A stretch of 64,000 bases of DNA from Pseudoalteromonas citrea (GTDB lineage Bacteria > Pseudomonadota > Gammaproteobacteria > Enterobacterales > Alteromonadaceae), in assembly GCF_000238375.3 (NCBI RefSeq), contig NZ_AHBZ03000027.1, forward strand, positions 372,001 through 436,000, written 5' to 3'. The position numbers were made by a program, and so were the translations under genes. The notes under the pieces were generated by a model. The model saw nothing but the letters and a program-made list of their open reading frames with translations, had not been told where the DNA came from and did not search any database. Positions 54,798 through 64,000 of this stretch are shown here, in pieces; position 1 is the stretch's first letter; the number at the start of each line of letters is the position of its first letter.

Positions 54798-57552
54798 ACC
54801 ACCTCCCGATCACCGTTTTGAATTTGTCTAATGTAATGGGTTTACTTATAAAGTCTGACATGCCTTTTGATAAGCAGTAATCTCTGTCGCCTTTCATCGC
54901 TGCTCCTGTTACGGCAATGATGGGGATTGGCGCTATGCCTAAACGCTGTTCTTTCTGACGGATCAGTTCCGTCATTTCATAGCCATCCATTTCTGGCATG
55001 TGGCAGTCAGTTAAAATTAATGTATACGACTTCTCTTGCCATTGACTCAGGCCAAGTTCGCCATTTTGGGCAATATCGCAAGTATAGCCCAGTTTAGTGA
55101 GCTGCTTTGTCATTAGCTTTTGGTTAAAAGGGTTATCTTCCACTAGCAAAATAGTGGCACTTGAATGTGCAACTTCAAGATTTTTAGGGGTAATAAGCGC
55201 AGGGGGATTAGCGTTGTGATCTGCCGCGCTAGTGAGGCGTTCAATATTGTGATGTGACGGCTCTTCATCTATGTTGGCAGTAGCATCTAGGTTTAGATCA
55301 AAATCAGCTTCACACATGTTTGGCGCAGCATAAATGGCGCTGTTATTTAAACGATCAAGTAGCTTTTTAATTGAGAAAAAAGTTTGCGTACTTAAAAATG
55401 ATATAGGTACATTATGAACTATTCGTTTGATTGGGGCTAAATTGTCGCCATTTATTAAAATAATGGCATTATTTTGTATGTGTTTAAGGATATTTAATTG
55501 AGTTTGTTCATAGGGGCTATTGATAATTAAAATGTATGTTTGCTGTGCTTCAAGCGTTTTTAAGCTGCTCCATGGCGAGACTTGAGTGATACGTGTGGTG
55601 TTGAGCATTTTGATAAGGTGTAGTGTATGCAGCTCGTTTTCATCGTTAGTGACTAGAGTAATGGTGACTAATGGTAATGCTTGTTTTCGTGGCTGACTGT
55701 GCCAAATTGGAATACGAACGGTAAAAGTACTCCCTTCAAGTGGTTCACTTTGAACATCTAGCTGACCACCCATCAGGTCGATGAGTCGACCACATATAGC
55801 CAAACCAAGACCCGTACCGCCAAAACGTCTTGTTGTGGTTTTGTCTGCTTGCGTAAATGGCGTGAAAAGCTTTTTTTGTGTTGCTTTGTCAATGCCAATA
55901 CCGTTATCTTGAACCGAAACTATGAGGGTATGAATAAGCTCGTTTTCTGGTTGCCAGTCAATGTTAATGATCACAGAACCGGCTTTATCGTCGGTATTGC
56001 CACAAAATTTTATCGCATTACTTATCAGATTAAATAACACCTGCCTAACGCGATTGTCATCAGTATTGATAAATGCAGGTAATAGGGTGGATTCAAATAC
56101 GGATAAATTAACGCCTTTAGCACGAGCTACAGGTCCAAATACCACAAGAATGTTGTAAATTAACTCTGATAAATCGAAATCTACGCAATCTAGTTCAAGT
56201 TTACCCGCTTCAATTTTTGTTATATCTAAAATGTCGTTGAGAATAGAGACTAGGTTATTGGCAGAAATAGAAGCAGTGTCTAATAGCTCTTGCTCTTCTA
56301 GGTTGTTGTCTTGTAGTGTGAGCAGATCTAGTGCACCAATAATGACGTTCATGGGTGTACGTAGCTCGTGACTCATCATAGATAAAAAGTCTGACTTTGA
56401 TTTATTGGCCGTTTCGGCATGTTTTAACGCATTATCAAGTTCCGCGGTGCGTGCTCGTACTTTTTCCTCTAGGTTAAGATTTACTTCTTGCAGTTGCGCT
56501 TTTGTTTTAAATGCGGTTGTTTGGTCAATGACAACACCGTCAATCCGGATACTTTCGCATACGCTATTTTGAGTTACTAGACCTTTAATAAGGAGGTGTA
56601 TGGTGTTATTTGATGGCTGGATATACCGACATTCGTGTTCAAACTCTTTACCGGTCTTTAGCGCATGCCTAAATGCTTTGAATGCATTGGATATGTCATC
56701 TGGATGAATGTTCTTTAACCAGCTACTAATTTGGGTCGTTTCACTTATATCCATCTGAAAGATAGCATTGGCTTGCTCATCCCATGCCCATTCCCAATGT
56801 TGATCTTGTTTAACGCTTCGCCAACTCCCTATTTTTCCCGCTTCTAGTGCTATCCGACGGCTCTCGTTAGCTTCATTGAGAGCCTTTGTCATTTGCTTTT
56901 CTTGACTACATTCTTGGAGCGTGCCGTACCAGTAATTTTTGTAGTTATTGGGCTGGTTGGCGAGTATTTGGTACCAATGTACTTGACCCGAAATCGTCAT
57001 TCTAAATTCAAAGCTTAGAGGCATGTTTGGTTGCGACTCAATGAATAGACGTTTGAGTTGTATTTGATCATCTGTGTGTATAAGCGATGTGAATCTATCC
57101 CATGACAACCCGTCACTGGGCAGTTGTTTAATCAGTTGATAGAAGCTATCGGAAAAATACACATTGTTAAAAGAGGTATCAAAGCGCCAAATGCCAATAT
57201 TTGCGCAAGAGATTGCGGTATCTAAAATGTAAGTCGAACTTAACGAGGAAAGGTGAGAAGCTCCAGCTTGATTGTTGATCACAAGAATGTCGTATTTATC
57301 AGGCTCGCAGTGATAAAATTGCAGAGAGTATGCGAACCTGTTTTTGTAATAGGCGGTTACCGTTGCTGACTCACCCAATACTATGGTGCGGTGGTCAAAA
57401 TAGGGTGAGAAAGCGAAAAAATGACTCAGAGGCTTATTTCGCATCTCGTTTTCAGACAATTGCAATAATAAGCGGCAACCTTCATTAATGGTACTAATAT
57501 CTCCTGAGCTGGTTATTCTCATTAATGGCAATGTATTGAGAAGCAGTTGCAT
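54790..57552 (-). CDS. Cytosolic hybrid histidine kinase (PAS-HisKA-HATPase-REC)
   Basis: 920 aa without membrane segments. PAS-like domains occupy about 1-350, then a coiled coil, the HisKA box (SHELRTPMNVIIGALDLL, His near 394), HATPase motifs (NLISNAIKF, DNGIGID, GGTGLGLAI), a degenerate middle part and a C-terminal receiver (ATILLVEDN; phospho-Asp in LTDCHMPEMDG, near 848). The phosphorelay would pass to the adjacent HPt. It starts 17 bp after the response regulator stop. The lack of membrane helices means a cytosolic signal. Confidence 0.88.
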   Translation of the reverse strand: MQLLLNTLPLMRITSSGDISTINEGCRLLLQLSENEMRNKPLSHFFAFSPYFDHRTIVLGESATVTAYYKNRFAYSLQFYHCEPDKYDILVINNQAGASHLSSLSSTYILDTAISCANIGIWRFDTSFNNVYFSDSFYQLIKQLPSDGLSWDRFTSLIHTDDQIQLKRLFIESQPNMPLSFEFRMTISGQVHWYQILANQPNNYKNYWYGTLQECSQEKQMTKALNEANESRRIALEAGKIGSWRSVKQDQHWEWAWDEQANAIFQMDISETTQISSWLKNIHPDDISNAFKAFRHALKTGKEFEHECRYIQPSNNTIHLLIKGLVTQNSVCESIRIDGVVIDQTTAFKTKAQLQEVNLNLEEKVRARTAELDNALKHAETANKSKSDFLSMMSHELRTPMNVIIGALDLLTLQDNNLEEQELLDTASISANNLVSILNDILDITKIEAGKLELDCVDFDLSELIYNILVVFGPVARAKGVNLSVFESTLLPAFINTDDNRVRQVLFNLISNAIKFCGNTDDKAGSVIINIDWQPENELIHTLIVSVQDNGIGIDKATQKKLFTPFTQADKTTTRRFGGTGLGLAICGRLIDLMGGQLDVQSEPLEGSTFTVRIPIWHSQPRKQALPLVTITLVTNDENELHTLHLIKMLNTTRITQVSPWSSLKTLEAQQTYILIINSPYEQTQLNILKHIQNNAIILINGDNLAPIKRIVHNVPISFLSTQTFFSIKKLLDRLNNSAIYAAPNMCEADFDLNLDATANIDEEPSHHNIERLTSAADHNANPPALITPKNLEVAHSSATILLVEDNPFNQKLMTKQLTKLGYTCDIAQNGELGLSQWQEKSYTLILTDCHMPEMDGYEMTELIRQKEQRLGIAPIPIIAVTGAAMKGDRDYCLSKGMSDFISKPITLDKFKTVIGRWYA

Positions 57553-57569
57553 AGACAGTATCCTTGTTT

Positions 57570-58754
57570 CTAGCTGGCAATGGCCCTTTTCGCTTTTTCG
57601 ACTGCTTTGAGTATTGATTGCTTAGTGGATGGTTTGGCAATATAGGCGGTTAAGCCAAGCGCTGCCCATTTGCGGATCAGGTCTTTGTTTTTGTTACTGG
57701 TGAGCGCAACAATAGGTAAGTCTTTACAATGGTTAATGTTTCGAATATTACGGGTGGTATTATACCCATCTAACTTAGGCATAAATAAATCCATGAAAAT
57801 CATATTGTATTTTTGCTTTTTTAATTTCTTTATGGCTACGAGGCCGCTGGATACGGCATCTACATCATGACCTGCATTAACTAATATTCTGCTGATCATC
57901 TCTCGATATATTTCATTGTCCTCTATGACCATAATTTTTATATATTGCTTATCTAACGCGGTATTGGCTTGACGCCCAATATCATTGTGTTGCTCTGTGA
58001 CTTTTTGATTTGTTTCTGGCAGGGATTTTTCAATTAACAGTGCTGAAAGTTCAGCAAGAGACAATTGCTTGTTTTTAAGATTATTAGTGAGTTCTTCAAT
58101 ACTCATGGCCAACTTTTTTTCAAGTTGGTCTAGTAGTGGGTTGATGTGTTGTGCTTTGAGCTCGTTCATAAGTGACGTTTGGATATCGTTGACGCCTTTT
58201 GCTTGTTCGATGTTTTTCCGAGCTGTGGATAATGTGTGTTGCGCATCTAAGTGGTAAGCAGAGGCATCGTCGATAAGGTGTTTTAAGCTTTCATCAATTT
58301 TACCAAAGTGTTCTTCTCTGATTTGGGTGGTGTCATGGGCATTTTCGCATCGAAGCAGTGCATTGTGTAAAATCATACGTAAGCGATAATTTTCATACAT
58401 GGGTTTATAAACAAAGTAGTCGCAGAATATGTGCTTCATACAGCAACGAAACCCAACCCCTGATTCTTTATTTTCACATAGCAAAATATTTTCATGGGGG
58501 TAGTCTAATAAACCTTGTTGGACGAGTGTTTTGTATAATTCAATGCTGGTACTGACACTGGGCATGGCAAGAATAAGAACATGTGGAGAAGAGTCTATAA
58601 TGACGTCTTTTATATCATGCATTTTGGTTAAAACGCGAAATGCAGTTATTTGGGAACTAATAACATCACTCACGCCGCTTAGTTCTTCCACGTTATCACA
58701 GATTAGTATGATTTTAGGGTGGCGCTCGACATGTTCAATTTCATTATGAGACAT
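57570..58754 (-). CDS. Response regulator with degenerate and intact receiver domains
   Basis: 394 aa. The N-terminal receiver-like domain (KIILICDNVEELSGVSDV) has Ala where the phospho-Asp should be (HVLILAMPS). A coiled-coil linker (about 130-265) leads to a second receiver that is complete (IMVIEDNEIYREM, MDLFMPKLDG near 322, ALTSNK, AKPS). There is no DNA-binding or enzymatic output domain, so it probably acts by protein contact. First gene of the cluster with the hybrid kinase and HPt. Confidence 0.85.
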   Translation of the reverse strand: MSHNEIEHVERHPKIILICDNVEELSGVSDVISSQITAFRVLTKMHDIKDVIIDSSPHVLILAMPSVSTSIELYKTLVQQGLLDYPHENILLCENKESGVGFRCCMKHIFCDYFVYKPMYENYRLRMILHNALLRCENAHDTTQIREEHFGKIDESLKHLIDDASAYHLDAQHTLSTARKNIEQAKGVNDIQTSLMNELKAQHINPLLDQLEKKLAMSIEELTNNLKNKQLSLAELSALLIEKSLPETNQKVTEQHNDIGRQANTALDKQYIKIMVIEDNEIYREMISRILVNAGHDVDAVSSGLVAIKKLKKQKYNMIFMDLFMPKLDGYNTTRNIRNINHCKDLPIVALTSNKNKDLIRKWAALGLTAYIAKPSTKQSILKAVEKAKRAIAS

Positions 58755-59101
58755 AGTGAGATTCCATAAATAGATTTTCCTTAACCTGACTTTTTTAGTC
58801 AGTACTTAGGGGTTAATCACACAGTGTGTTGCCGGCTGAGAACTAAGCCATTTTTACTATGTATGATCTGACTATAGTAAGGTTATGCTGCAAAGCAATA
58901 CTGCTTTGAAAAGTAACTTGGATTCTGTTTTTCCAGTTTCTACAAGAAACTAAAATATTTGAGCTGTACCCATATAATTAAGAATGTTTATCTGTTGCGA
59001 GGTTTTTAATGCGCCTCATTTAAATTCACGCTACAATTGCGACTGTATATCATTACCCCTTGCGGTAGCATTTCATAAGTTTAAGGTTTCCAGCTTCTTC
59101 A
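58755..59101. other. 347-bp divergent intergenic region
   Basis: Separates the phosphorelay cluster (minus strand) from the cation exporter gene (plus strand) and must hold both promoters. I see no palindrome, terminator or short gene I can support here. Confidence 0.4.
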
Positions 59102-59992
59102 ATGACGGACATAACAACACACCGTGCCTCTCGTGCTCGCCTGCTAATTGCTTTGGCAATTACTTGTACTTTTATGGTGATCCAATTAATTGGTGCCTAT
59201 TTTTCTAATTCTTTAGCTGTTGCAGCAGATGCTGGACATTTATTTGTGCATAACAGTAGTTTGTTTATTGCGCTTATCGCATCAACATTGGCTATTCATT
59301 TGGCTAAAACATTTAATGATGGATACAAAAAAGCCGAATATGTTGGTGGTTTAATTAATGGTTCACTTTACTTAATTATTTCATTGGTGATTTTACTCGA
59401 AGGCTCTGAACGCTTTTTAGATCATAGCCAAGGACATGATTTTGAAGTGAATACATACTTAATGTCTGTGATTTCAGCTATCGGATTCTTATTTCATGGT
59501 GCATCTGCATGGGTGCTTTATAAAGGCAGAAAAGACAGTATTAATGTTTACGCGGTGTTTTTACACTCGTTTTTTGATTTACTATCCACTGTATCGACAT
59601 TTATCGCGGGTATACTTATTTATGTAACAGGGTATGAAGTGATAGACATCATTTCCAGCATGCTGATTTCATTGTTTGTGTTGTTTACAGGTGTCAAAGT
59701 GATCCGCAGCTGTGCGATAGGGCTATTTTTTTCTTCTTCAAAGTTCCCTAAAATTCAACAAATTGAGAAAAAAATACTGAGTACAGAACATGTAGAAAGT
59801 GTTCATAATGTGGCAATTAGTGAGCTAGATGGTAAATTGGCGGTAGGCGCGCATATTGTACTAAAACATCATTGCACAATAGACAAACACGATGAGTCGT
59901 GCAGAGCTCAAGTGGAGGCATTACTTAAGCAAACGTTTGATATATCAAGTTGTGTTTTACAAATTGAAAGCCATGATTGCCCTGATCATTAG
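59102..59992 (+). CDS. Cation diffusion facilitator (Zn/divalent metal exporter)
   Basis: 296 aa with six membrane helices. The metal-site residues are placed as in CDF proteins: NSLAVAADAGHLFVHNSSLF in helix II (AxxxD...) and HSFFDLLSTVSTF in helix V. A C-terminal cytoplasmic metal-binding domain (VESVHNVAISELDGK) follows. It would export zinc or a related cation by proton antiport. No ribosome site stands out before the ATG. It is the counterpart of the Zur-linked GTPase elsewhere in the window, but no Zur box was found here. Confidence 0.85.
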   Translation: MTDITTHRASRARLLIALAITCTFMVIQLIGAYFSNSLAVAADAGHLFVHNSSLFIALIASTLAIHLAKTFNDGYKKAEYVGGLINGSLYLIISLVILLEGSERFLDHSQGHDFEVNTYLMSVISAIGFLFHGASAWVLYKGRKDSINVYAVFLHSFFDLLSTVSTFIAGILIYVTGYEVIDIISSMLISLFVLFTGVKVIRSCAIGLFFSSSKFPKIQQIEKKILSTEHVESVHNVAISELDGKLAVGAHIVLKHHCTIDKHDESCRAQVEALLKQTFDISSCVLQIESHDCPDH

Positions 59993-60081
59993 ATGTGTTC
60001 AAATTAAATTTGATTGTTGCGGTTTATAACTTGGCAAAATAGCTTTTTTCTTTTACCTTTAAGAGACTTAAGCTAAAGGAC

Positions 60082-62850
60082 ATGCCATTGTTCGGATTGA
60101 ATAATAAATACAAACCTGTTTTGTTCACTGTGATACTTGCAATGGCCGGTGGGTTTGTCAATTTGTTACCCTTTTGGTTCTTAGATAGCTCTGAGTTTCT
60201 TTTTGGCCAACTTTTTGTTTTAAGTTGCTTGGTTTTATTTGGCTGGAAGTACGCAATACTGGCTGTTTTTGTAACTGGAAGCTTCATTTTTTATCGTTGG
60301 GGACACAGCTGGCCTTCTGCGGTGTTTTTATTAGAAATACTTTGGCTTCAGGTGTTTTGTGTTCGCCCTCAAAAACCTTTTTTTATTAGAGGCTTAGGCT
60401 TTTGGTTTATTATTGGGTTGCCACTACTTTTTGTGTTCGGCTTCTACGTGTTAAACCTTCCCCAGCTGGTCATTTTTACTGCACTCGCTAAATACTTTAT
60501 TAACGCCACTCTCTATTTAGCAGTAATAGATTTGCTCAGCTTCTTTCTCGTGAGGGCGTTATGGCGTGCTCAGCCATTGTATGCAATTTTAAATTATACA
60601 ATAAGCTTGTTGGTTGTCTTAGTTGTACTTATTACCTCTATTGTATTGACTAACAATCATTACAGTCGCATTGAATTTGAAGTTCAAGCACAGTTGGATG
60701 AAACATCAGAAACAATTAACCAGCAAATTGAAGATTATTTGCAAAGTTATGTAAGAGCAATATCAATGACGGCCAAAGGCATTGCCCATGGAATTGATAA
60801 GGATTTTGCGCTAGAACGTTTGATCTCACTGCACTCAGGGTTGCGCACTGCTATTGTATCTGATGAACAGGCTTATGTGTCTCATTATTACCCGCAAGCC
60901 TTAAAAGAAAGTTTGATTGGCGATATGCCTTCTATTGCTGATCGAGATTACTTTATACAAGCGCCGTTTCACCCCGATGGATATATCTCACATATATTTA
61001 AAGGCAGAGGGTTTGGCGACGATCCTATTGTGGGTATTTCAGCGCCGATATTTATAAATGAGCAGTTTAAGGGTGTTGTAGAAGCGTCATTAATATTTGA
61101 GTCACTTGAGCAGTTTATTCCTAAGTTGTTGTCACAAAAGGGCGAATTGATTGTGCTCGACGCGCGTCATCAGGTGGTTTACAGCTCTTTAAAGAGTGAT
61201 TTTAATACGTTAGATATGGTCCCAAAAAGTGTGTTTAACGATTGGCTGTCTAGTGAACAGCAGATATTTACAACTCAACATGGGCAAGTCTTTTACCGCC
61301 AAGCATTTAAGTCAAAAACGTTGAATTGGACTGTTGTTACAATGCTTGAACGTAAGTACGTTAACTTAGCTGCGGCAGCTGCTTGGGGCCAATCGCTTTT
61401 ACTGGCAATATTTATCATTGTTTTAAGCAGTATTTTTGTTAGCCAACTTACACGTATGTTAGTTAAACCTATTGCTGCGCTAAGCGATGATATCCACCGA
61501 TTTGAACCAGATAAACTGATTGAAGACTCATCTCATTTAGAAACCAGTTGCTTGGAAGTGATTGCATTACAACAACAGTTTAATCAACTGGCTTTTAAGC
61601 TCACTATGAACTTTTCAAAACTACAAATGGCCAGCGGTGAAAATGAGGCACTTAATCGACAGTTGACAGATTTTAATTCCAAGTTAGAACAACAGGTAGA
61701 TGAAAAAACACAAGAACTGATCGCGGCAGTTGCAGCAGCAAATAATGCGAGTAAGGCAAAAAGTCAGTTTTTAGCAAACATGAGTCATGAAATACGCACA
61801 CCACTCAATGGTATTATTGGTCTAACTGGGCTTTTAAAAGAGCAGCTTGAAAACGATGACGAGTCAGCTCACCAATTAGGAATTATTCAAACGTCTGCGC
61901 GGAATCTATTACTTATTCTCAACGATATTCTTGATTACTCAAAAATTGAAGCTGGTGCACTGTCGTTAGACTTACACCCAACAGACCCATTTAGAATGTT
62001 TGACAGCTTGGCCGCTGTATTTAGACAAACTGGGATTAAAAGTGGGGTGTCTTTTGAATATCAAATTGATGCTAAGTTACCCGCGTATGTGCTGATTGAT
62101 TCGTTGCGTGCGACACAGGTTGTCAATAATTTACTGAGTAACGCAGGAAAGTTCACGGAGCAAGGGACTATTAGCCTCATTGTTAAATTTGATAATGAAT
62201 ACATTGAAGTTCAAGTAATAGACACAGGAATTGGAATATCGGATGTTCAGCAAGAGCTTCTTTTTCAAGAGTTTACTCAAGCAGACGTGTCAACAACAAG
62301 AAAGTACGGTGGAACAGGGCTTGGTTTAACAATCACCAAGCGTTTGGTTGAAGCAATGGCTGGCACCCTCTCATTAGAAAGTAGGGTAGGCCGTGGAAGT
62401 ACGTTTACCGTTGTATTACCCGCAGCAACAACAAGTGGCGATAAGTCGGGTGTTACTATATATGATGTACCGGATCTTAGTGGTATTGATGTATTACTTG
62501 TTGAAGACAATATGGTGAATCAAATTGTGGCCTCTAAGATATTAGATAAAACGCGTTGTAATTTAGCAAAAGCTGCGGATGGTATTGAAGCTTTATCTCA
62601 TTTAGAGCATAACCCAACATCGTTAGTTCTGATGGATTGCCAGATGCCAAATATGGATGGTTTTGAATGTACTGATCACATTAAAAACGCCCCTAAAAAA
62701 TATGGTGATCCGTATATCATTGCCATTACTGCGAACGCATATAATGAAGATAGGCTTAAATGCTTACAATTTGGTATGGATGACTTTGTTGCAAAGCCTA
62801 TAGATGAACAGCTGCTGTTTAAAGCTATTTCATATTGGCATCAACTCTAA
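60082..62850 (+). CDS. Membrane-bound hybrid histidine kinase
   Basis: 922 aa. The first 170 residues form six or so membrane helices resembling a MASE-type sensor. An extracytoplasmic double-Cache-like domain (about 205-430), a further helix, a HAMP-like linker and a coiled coil follow. Then come HisKA ([16 protein letters not shown], His near 569), HATPase ([25 protein letters not shown]) and a receiver (VLLVEDN; Asp in [11 protein letters not shown] near 851). It has no cognate regulator nearby. The AAGGA site is only one base from the ATG, so TTG 60088 is a possible true start. Confidence 0.87.
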   Translation: MPLFGLNNKYKPVLFTVILAMAGGFVNLLPFWFLDSSEFLFGQLFVLSCLVLFGWKYAILAVFVTGSFIFYRWGHSWPSAVFLLEILWLQVFCVRPQKPFFIRGLGFWFIIGLPLLFVFGFYVLNLPQLVIFTALAKYFINATLYLAVIDLLSFFLVRALWRAQPLYAILNYTISLLVVLVVLITSIVLTNNHYSRIEFEVQAQLDETSETINQQIEDYLQSYVRAISMTAKGIAHGIDKDFALERLISLHSGLRTAIVSDEQAYVSHYYPQALKESLIGDMPSIADRDYFIQAPFHPDGYISHIFKGRGFGDDPIVGISAPIFINEQFKGVVEASLIFESLEQFIPKLLSQKGELIVLDARHQVVYSSLKSDFNTLDMVPKSVFNDWLSSEQQIFTTQHGQVFYRQAFKSKTLNWTVVTMLERKYVNLAAAAAWGQSLLLAIFIIVLSSIFVSQLTRMLVKPIAALSDDIHRFEPDKLIEDSSHLETSCLEVIALQQQFNQLAFKLTMNFSKLQMASGENEALNRQLTDFNSKLEQQVDEKTQELIAAVAAANNASKAKSQFLANMSHEIRTPLNGIIGLTGLLKEQLENDDESAHQLGIIQTSARNLLLILNDILDYSKIEAGALSLDLHPTDPFRMFDSLAAVFRQTGIKSGVSFEYQIDAKLPAYVLIDSLRATQVVNNLLSNAGKFTEQGTISLIVKFDNEYIEVQVIDTGIGISDVQQELLFQEFTQADVSTTRKYGGTGLGLTITKRLVEAMAGTLSLESRVGRGSTFTVVLPAATTSGDKSGVTIYDVPDLSGIDVLLVEDNMVNQIVASKILDKTRCNLAKAADGIEALSHLEHNPTSLVLMDCQMPNMDGFECTDHIKNAPKKYGDPYIIAITANAYNEDRLKCLQFGMDDFVAKPIDEQLLFKAISYWHQL

Positions 62851-62910
62851 AGCTTTTAGGGTAAGACATATAACGTGCTGTTCCACGACAGTGCTTTGGG
62901 CGATATCGTT

Positions 62911-63510
62911 CAATCACTCAATCACTCAATCACTCAATCACTCAATCACTCAATCACTCAATCACTCAATCACTCAATCACTCAATCACTCAATCACTCA
63001 ATCACTCAATCACTCAATCACTCAATCACTCAATCACTCAATCACTCAATCACTCAATCACTCAATCACTCAATCACTCAATCACTCAATCACTCAATCA
63101 CTCAATCACTCAATCACTCAATCACTCAATCACTCAATCACTCAATCACTCAATCACTCAATCACTCAATCACTCAATCACTCAATCACTCAATCACTCA
63201 ATCACTCAATCACTCAATCACTCAATCACTCAATCACTCAATCACTCAATCACTCAATCACTCAATCACTCAATCACTCAATCACTCAATCACTCAATCA
63301 CTCAATCACTCAATCACTCAATCACTCAATCACTCAATCACTCAATCACTCAATCACTCAATCACTCAATCACTCAATCACTCAATCACTCAATCACTCA
63401 ATCACTCAATCACTCAATCACTCAATCACTCAATCACTCAATCACTCAATCACTCAATCACTCAATCACTCAATCACTCAATCACTCAATCACTCAATCA
63501 CTCAATCACT
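62911..63510. repeat. Octamer tract: 75 tandem copies of CAATCACT
   Basis: 600 bp of an 8-bp unit with no visible interruption, directly after the hybrid kinase gene. On the plus strand all three frames stay open and encode the same cyclic peptide (SLNHSITQ); on the minus strand every frame hits a TGA. The apparent proteins of about 230 aa that cross it are products of the repeat and I do not call them genes. An inverted repeat CGACTT/AAGTCG follows at 63511. The surrounding 62851-63696 region holds no other gene. Confidence 0.95.
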
Positions 63511-63592
63511 CGACTTCTTGAAATAAGTCGACGCGTAATAACTTCTTATAGAAAATGTTAAGGGCTTGTATGGAAAAACCCTTTAACATGAT

Positions 63593-63611
63593 GATAATGG
63601 CAATAATTCTC
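63593..63611. promoter_or_regulatory. Fur box of bfd
   Basis: GATAATGGCAATAATTCTC matches the classical 19-bp Fur consensus at 15 positions. It lies about 85-105 bp before the bfd start and predicts induction in low iron. Confidence 0.7.
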
Positions 63612-63696
63612 ATTTTTTCTATGTATGCAGTTGATAACTATTTTTGTTTAGATTAAACTTAGTTTTAGTTAATGTTATTGAGATTGGTTTTCATTC

Positions 63697-63891
63697 ATGT
63701 ATATCTGCATATGCCACGGCGTCACAGACAAAAAAATAGTTCAGACCATTGAAAATGGGGCAACTAGCATGCGTGAGCTTAGTAAAGAGTTAGGCGTTGG
63801 CACGCAATGTGGTAAGTGTACAAATTGTACAAAGAAAATACTTAATGAGCAGCTTATAGAGATTGTTAACGTCACAGATAAAGTAGCCTAA
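63697..63891 (+). CDS. bfd: Bacterioferritin-associated ferredoxin
   Basis: 64 aa with the Bfd [2Fe-2S] cysteine pattern: CIC at residues 4-6 and CGKCTNC near 38-44, in the fold MYICICHGVTDKKIVQTIE. Bfd donates electrons to bacterioferritin to release stored iron. The Fur-like box upstream agrees with Fur-repressed bfd genes in other gammaproteobacteria. No bfr gene is adjacent. Confidence 0.92.
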   Translation: MYICICHGVTDKKIVQTIENGATSMRELSKELGVGTQCGKCTNCTKKILNEQLIEIVNVTDKVA

Positions 63892-63918
63892 GACGCAATA
63901 CAGAATAACATTATAAAC

Positions 63919-63941
63919 AAGGGCCTATTGGCCCTTTTTTG
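63919..63941 (+). terminator. Terminator of bfd
   Basis: AAGGGCC-TATT-GGCCCTT forms a 7-bp stem that runs into six T residues, 28 bp after the stop codon. Confidence 0.9.
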
Positions 63942-64000
63942 TTGAGCGTTGGTTAATGAGCGGTGTTGCAATTGGGCTTATGACTTCACTCTCTATAAAC

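Noticed and set aside
62804-63561. Two proteins of 228-240 aa made of SLNHSITQ repeats
   Set aside because: They exist only because the octamer has no stop codon on the plus strand; neither has a convincing start with a ribosome site, and one begins inside the kinase gene.

Overview
The window looks like a chromosome segment of a marine gammaproteobacterium of the Alteromonadales, most likely Pseudoalteromonas. This is inferred from the many TonB-dependent receptors with PepSY partners, AT-rich codon use, Fur- and Zur-like operators, lone sensor kinases, and dense families of short hairpin (REP-like) repeats. No rRNA, tRNA, CRISPR array, integrase or transposase was found.

The window falls into two halves. 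The first half (1-32.3 kb) is a mosaic of accessory modules separated by REP-like arrays. It opens with a defence island: the tail of an unknown gene coupled to an HNH endonuclease, a convergent PLD-helicase-DUF3427 protein, and a compact Zorya type II-like operon (MotA-like zorA, MotB/OmpA-like zorB, HNH zorE). The Zorya operon is bracketed by 250-bp direct repeats made from the 5' end and upstream region of the helicase gene, and a third, decayed relic lies further right. Next come a lone double-glycine peptide gene (8809-8961) inside a second pair of direct repeats, a Zur-box-controlled COG0523 zinc GTPase, a second double-glycine peptide gene (12253-12429), and a secreted Calx-beta protein. 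A Sel1-like protein, dgt and a MauG-type di-haem peroxidase follow. At 19.6-23.0 kb lies a probable six-gene operon: three fused HTH-membrane proteins and one split version in which the HTH protein and the membrane protein are separate genes with a tiny double-glycine peptide gene between them. A palindrome in its promoter region reappears with the same arms upstream of the second lone peptide gene. The half ends with a conserved small protein, a PepSY/TonB-receptor pair and a 3.6-kb mega-array of about 50 REP-like hairpins, including ten 61-bp tandem units.

The second half (32.3-64 kb) has no REP arrays and reads as more ordinary genome: exported proteins (HEAT-like, gluzincin peptidase, lipoproteins), LysR and AraC regulators, two TonB receptors with Fur-like boxes, a second PepSY/TonB pair, tandem beta-propeller lipoproteins, a NERD-like membrane protein, a diguanylate cyclase, a phosphorelay cluster (response regulator, hybrid kinase, HPt), a CDF cation exporter and another hybrid kinase. 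It ends with an uninterrupted tract of 75 copies of an octamer and a Fur-box-preceded bfd gene.

Metal homeostasis links several genes (Fur: two TonB receptors, one PepSY protein, bfd; Zur: COG0523). The most interesting undescribed candidate is the HTH / double-glycine peptide / membrane protein system and its possible link to the lone peptide genes.
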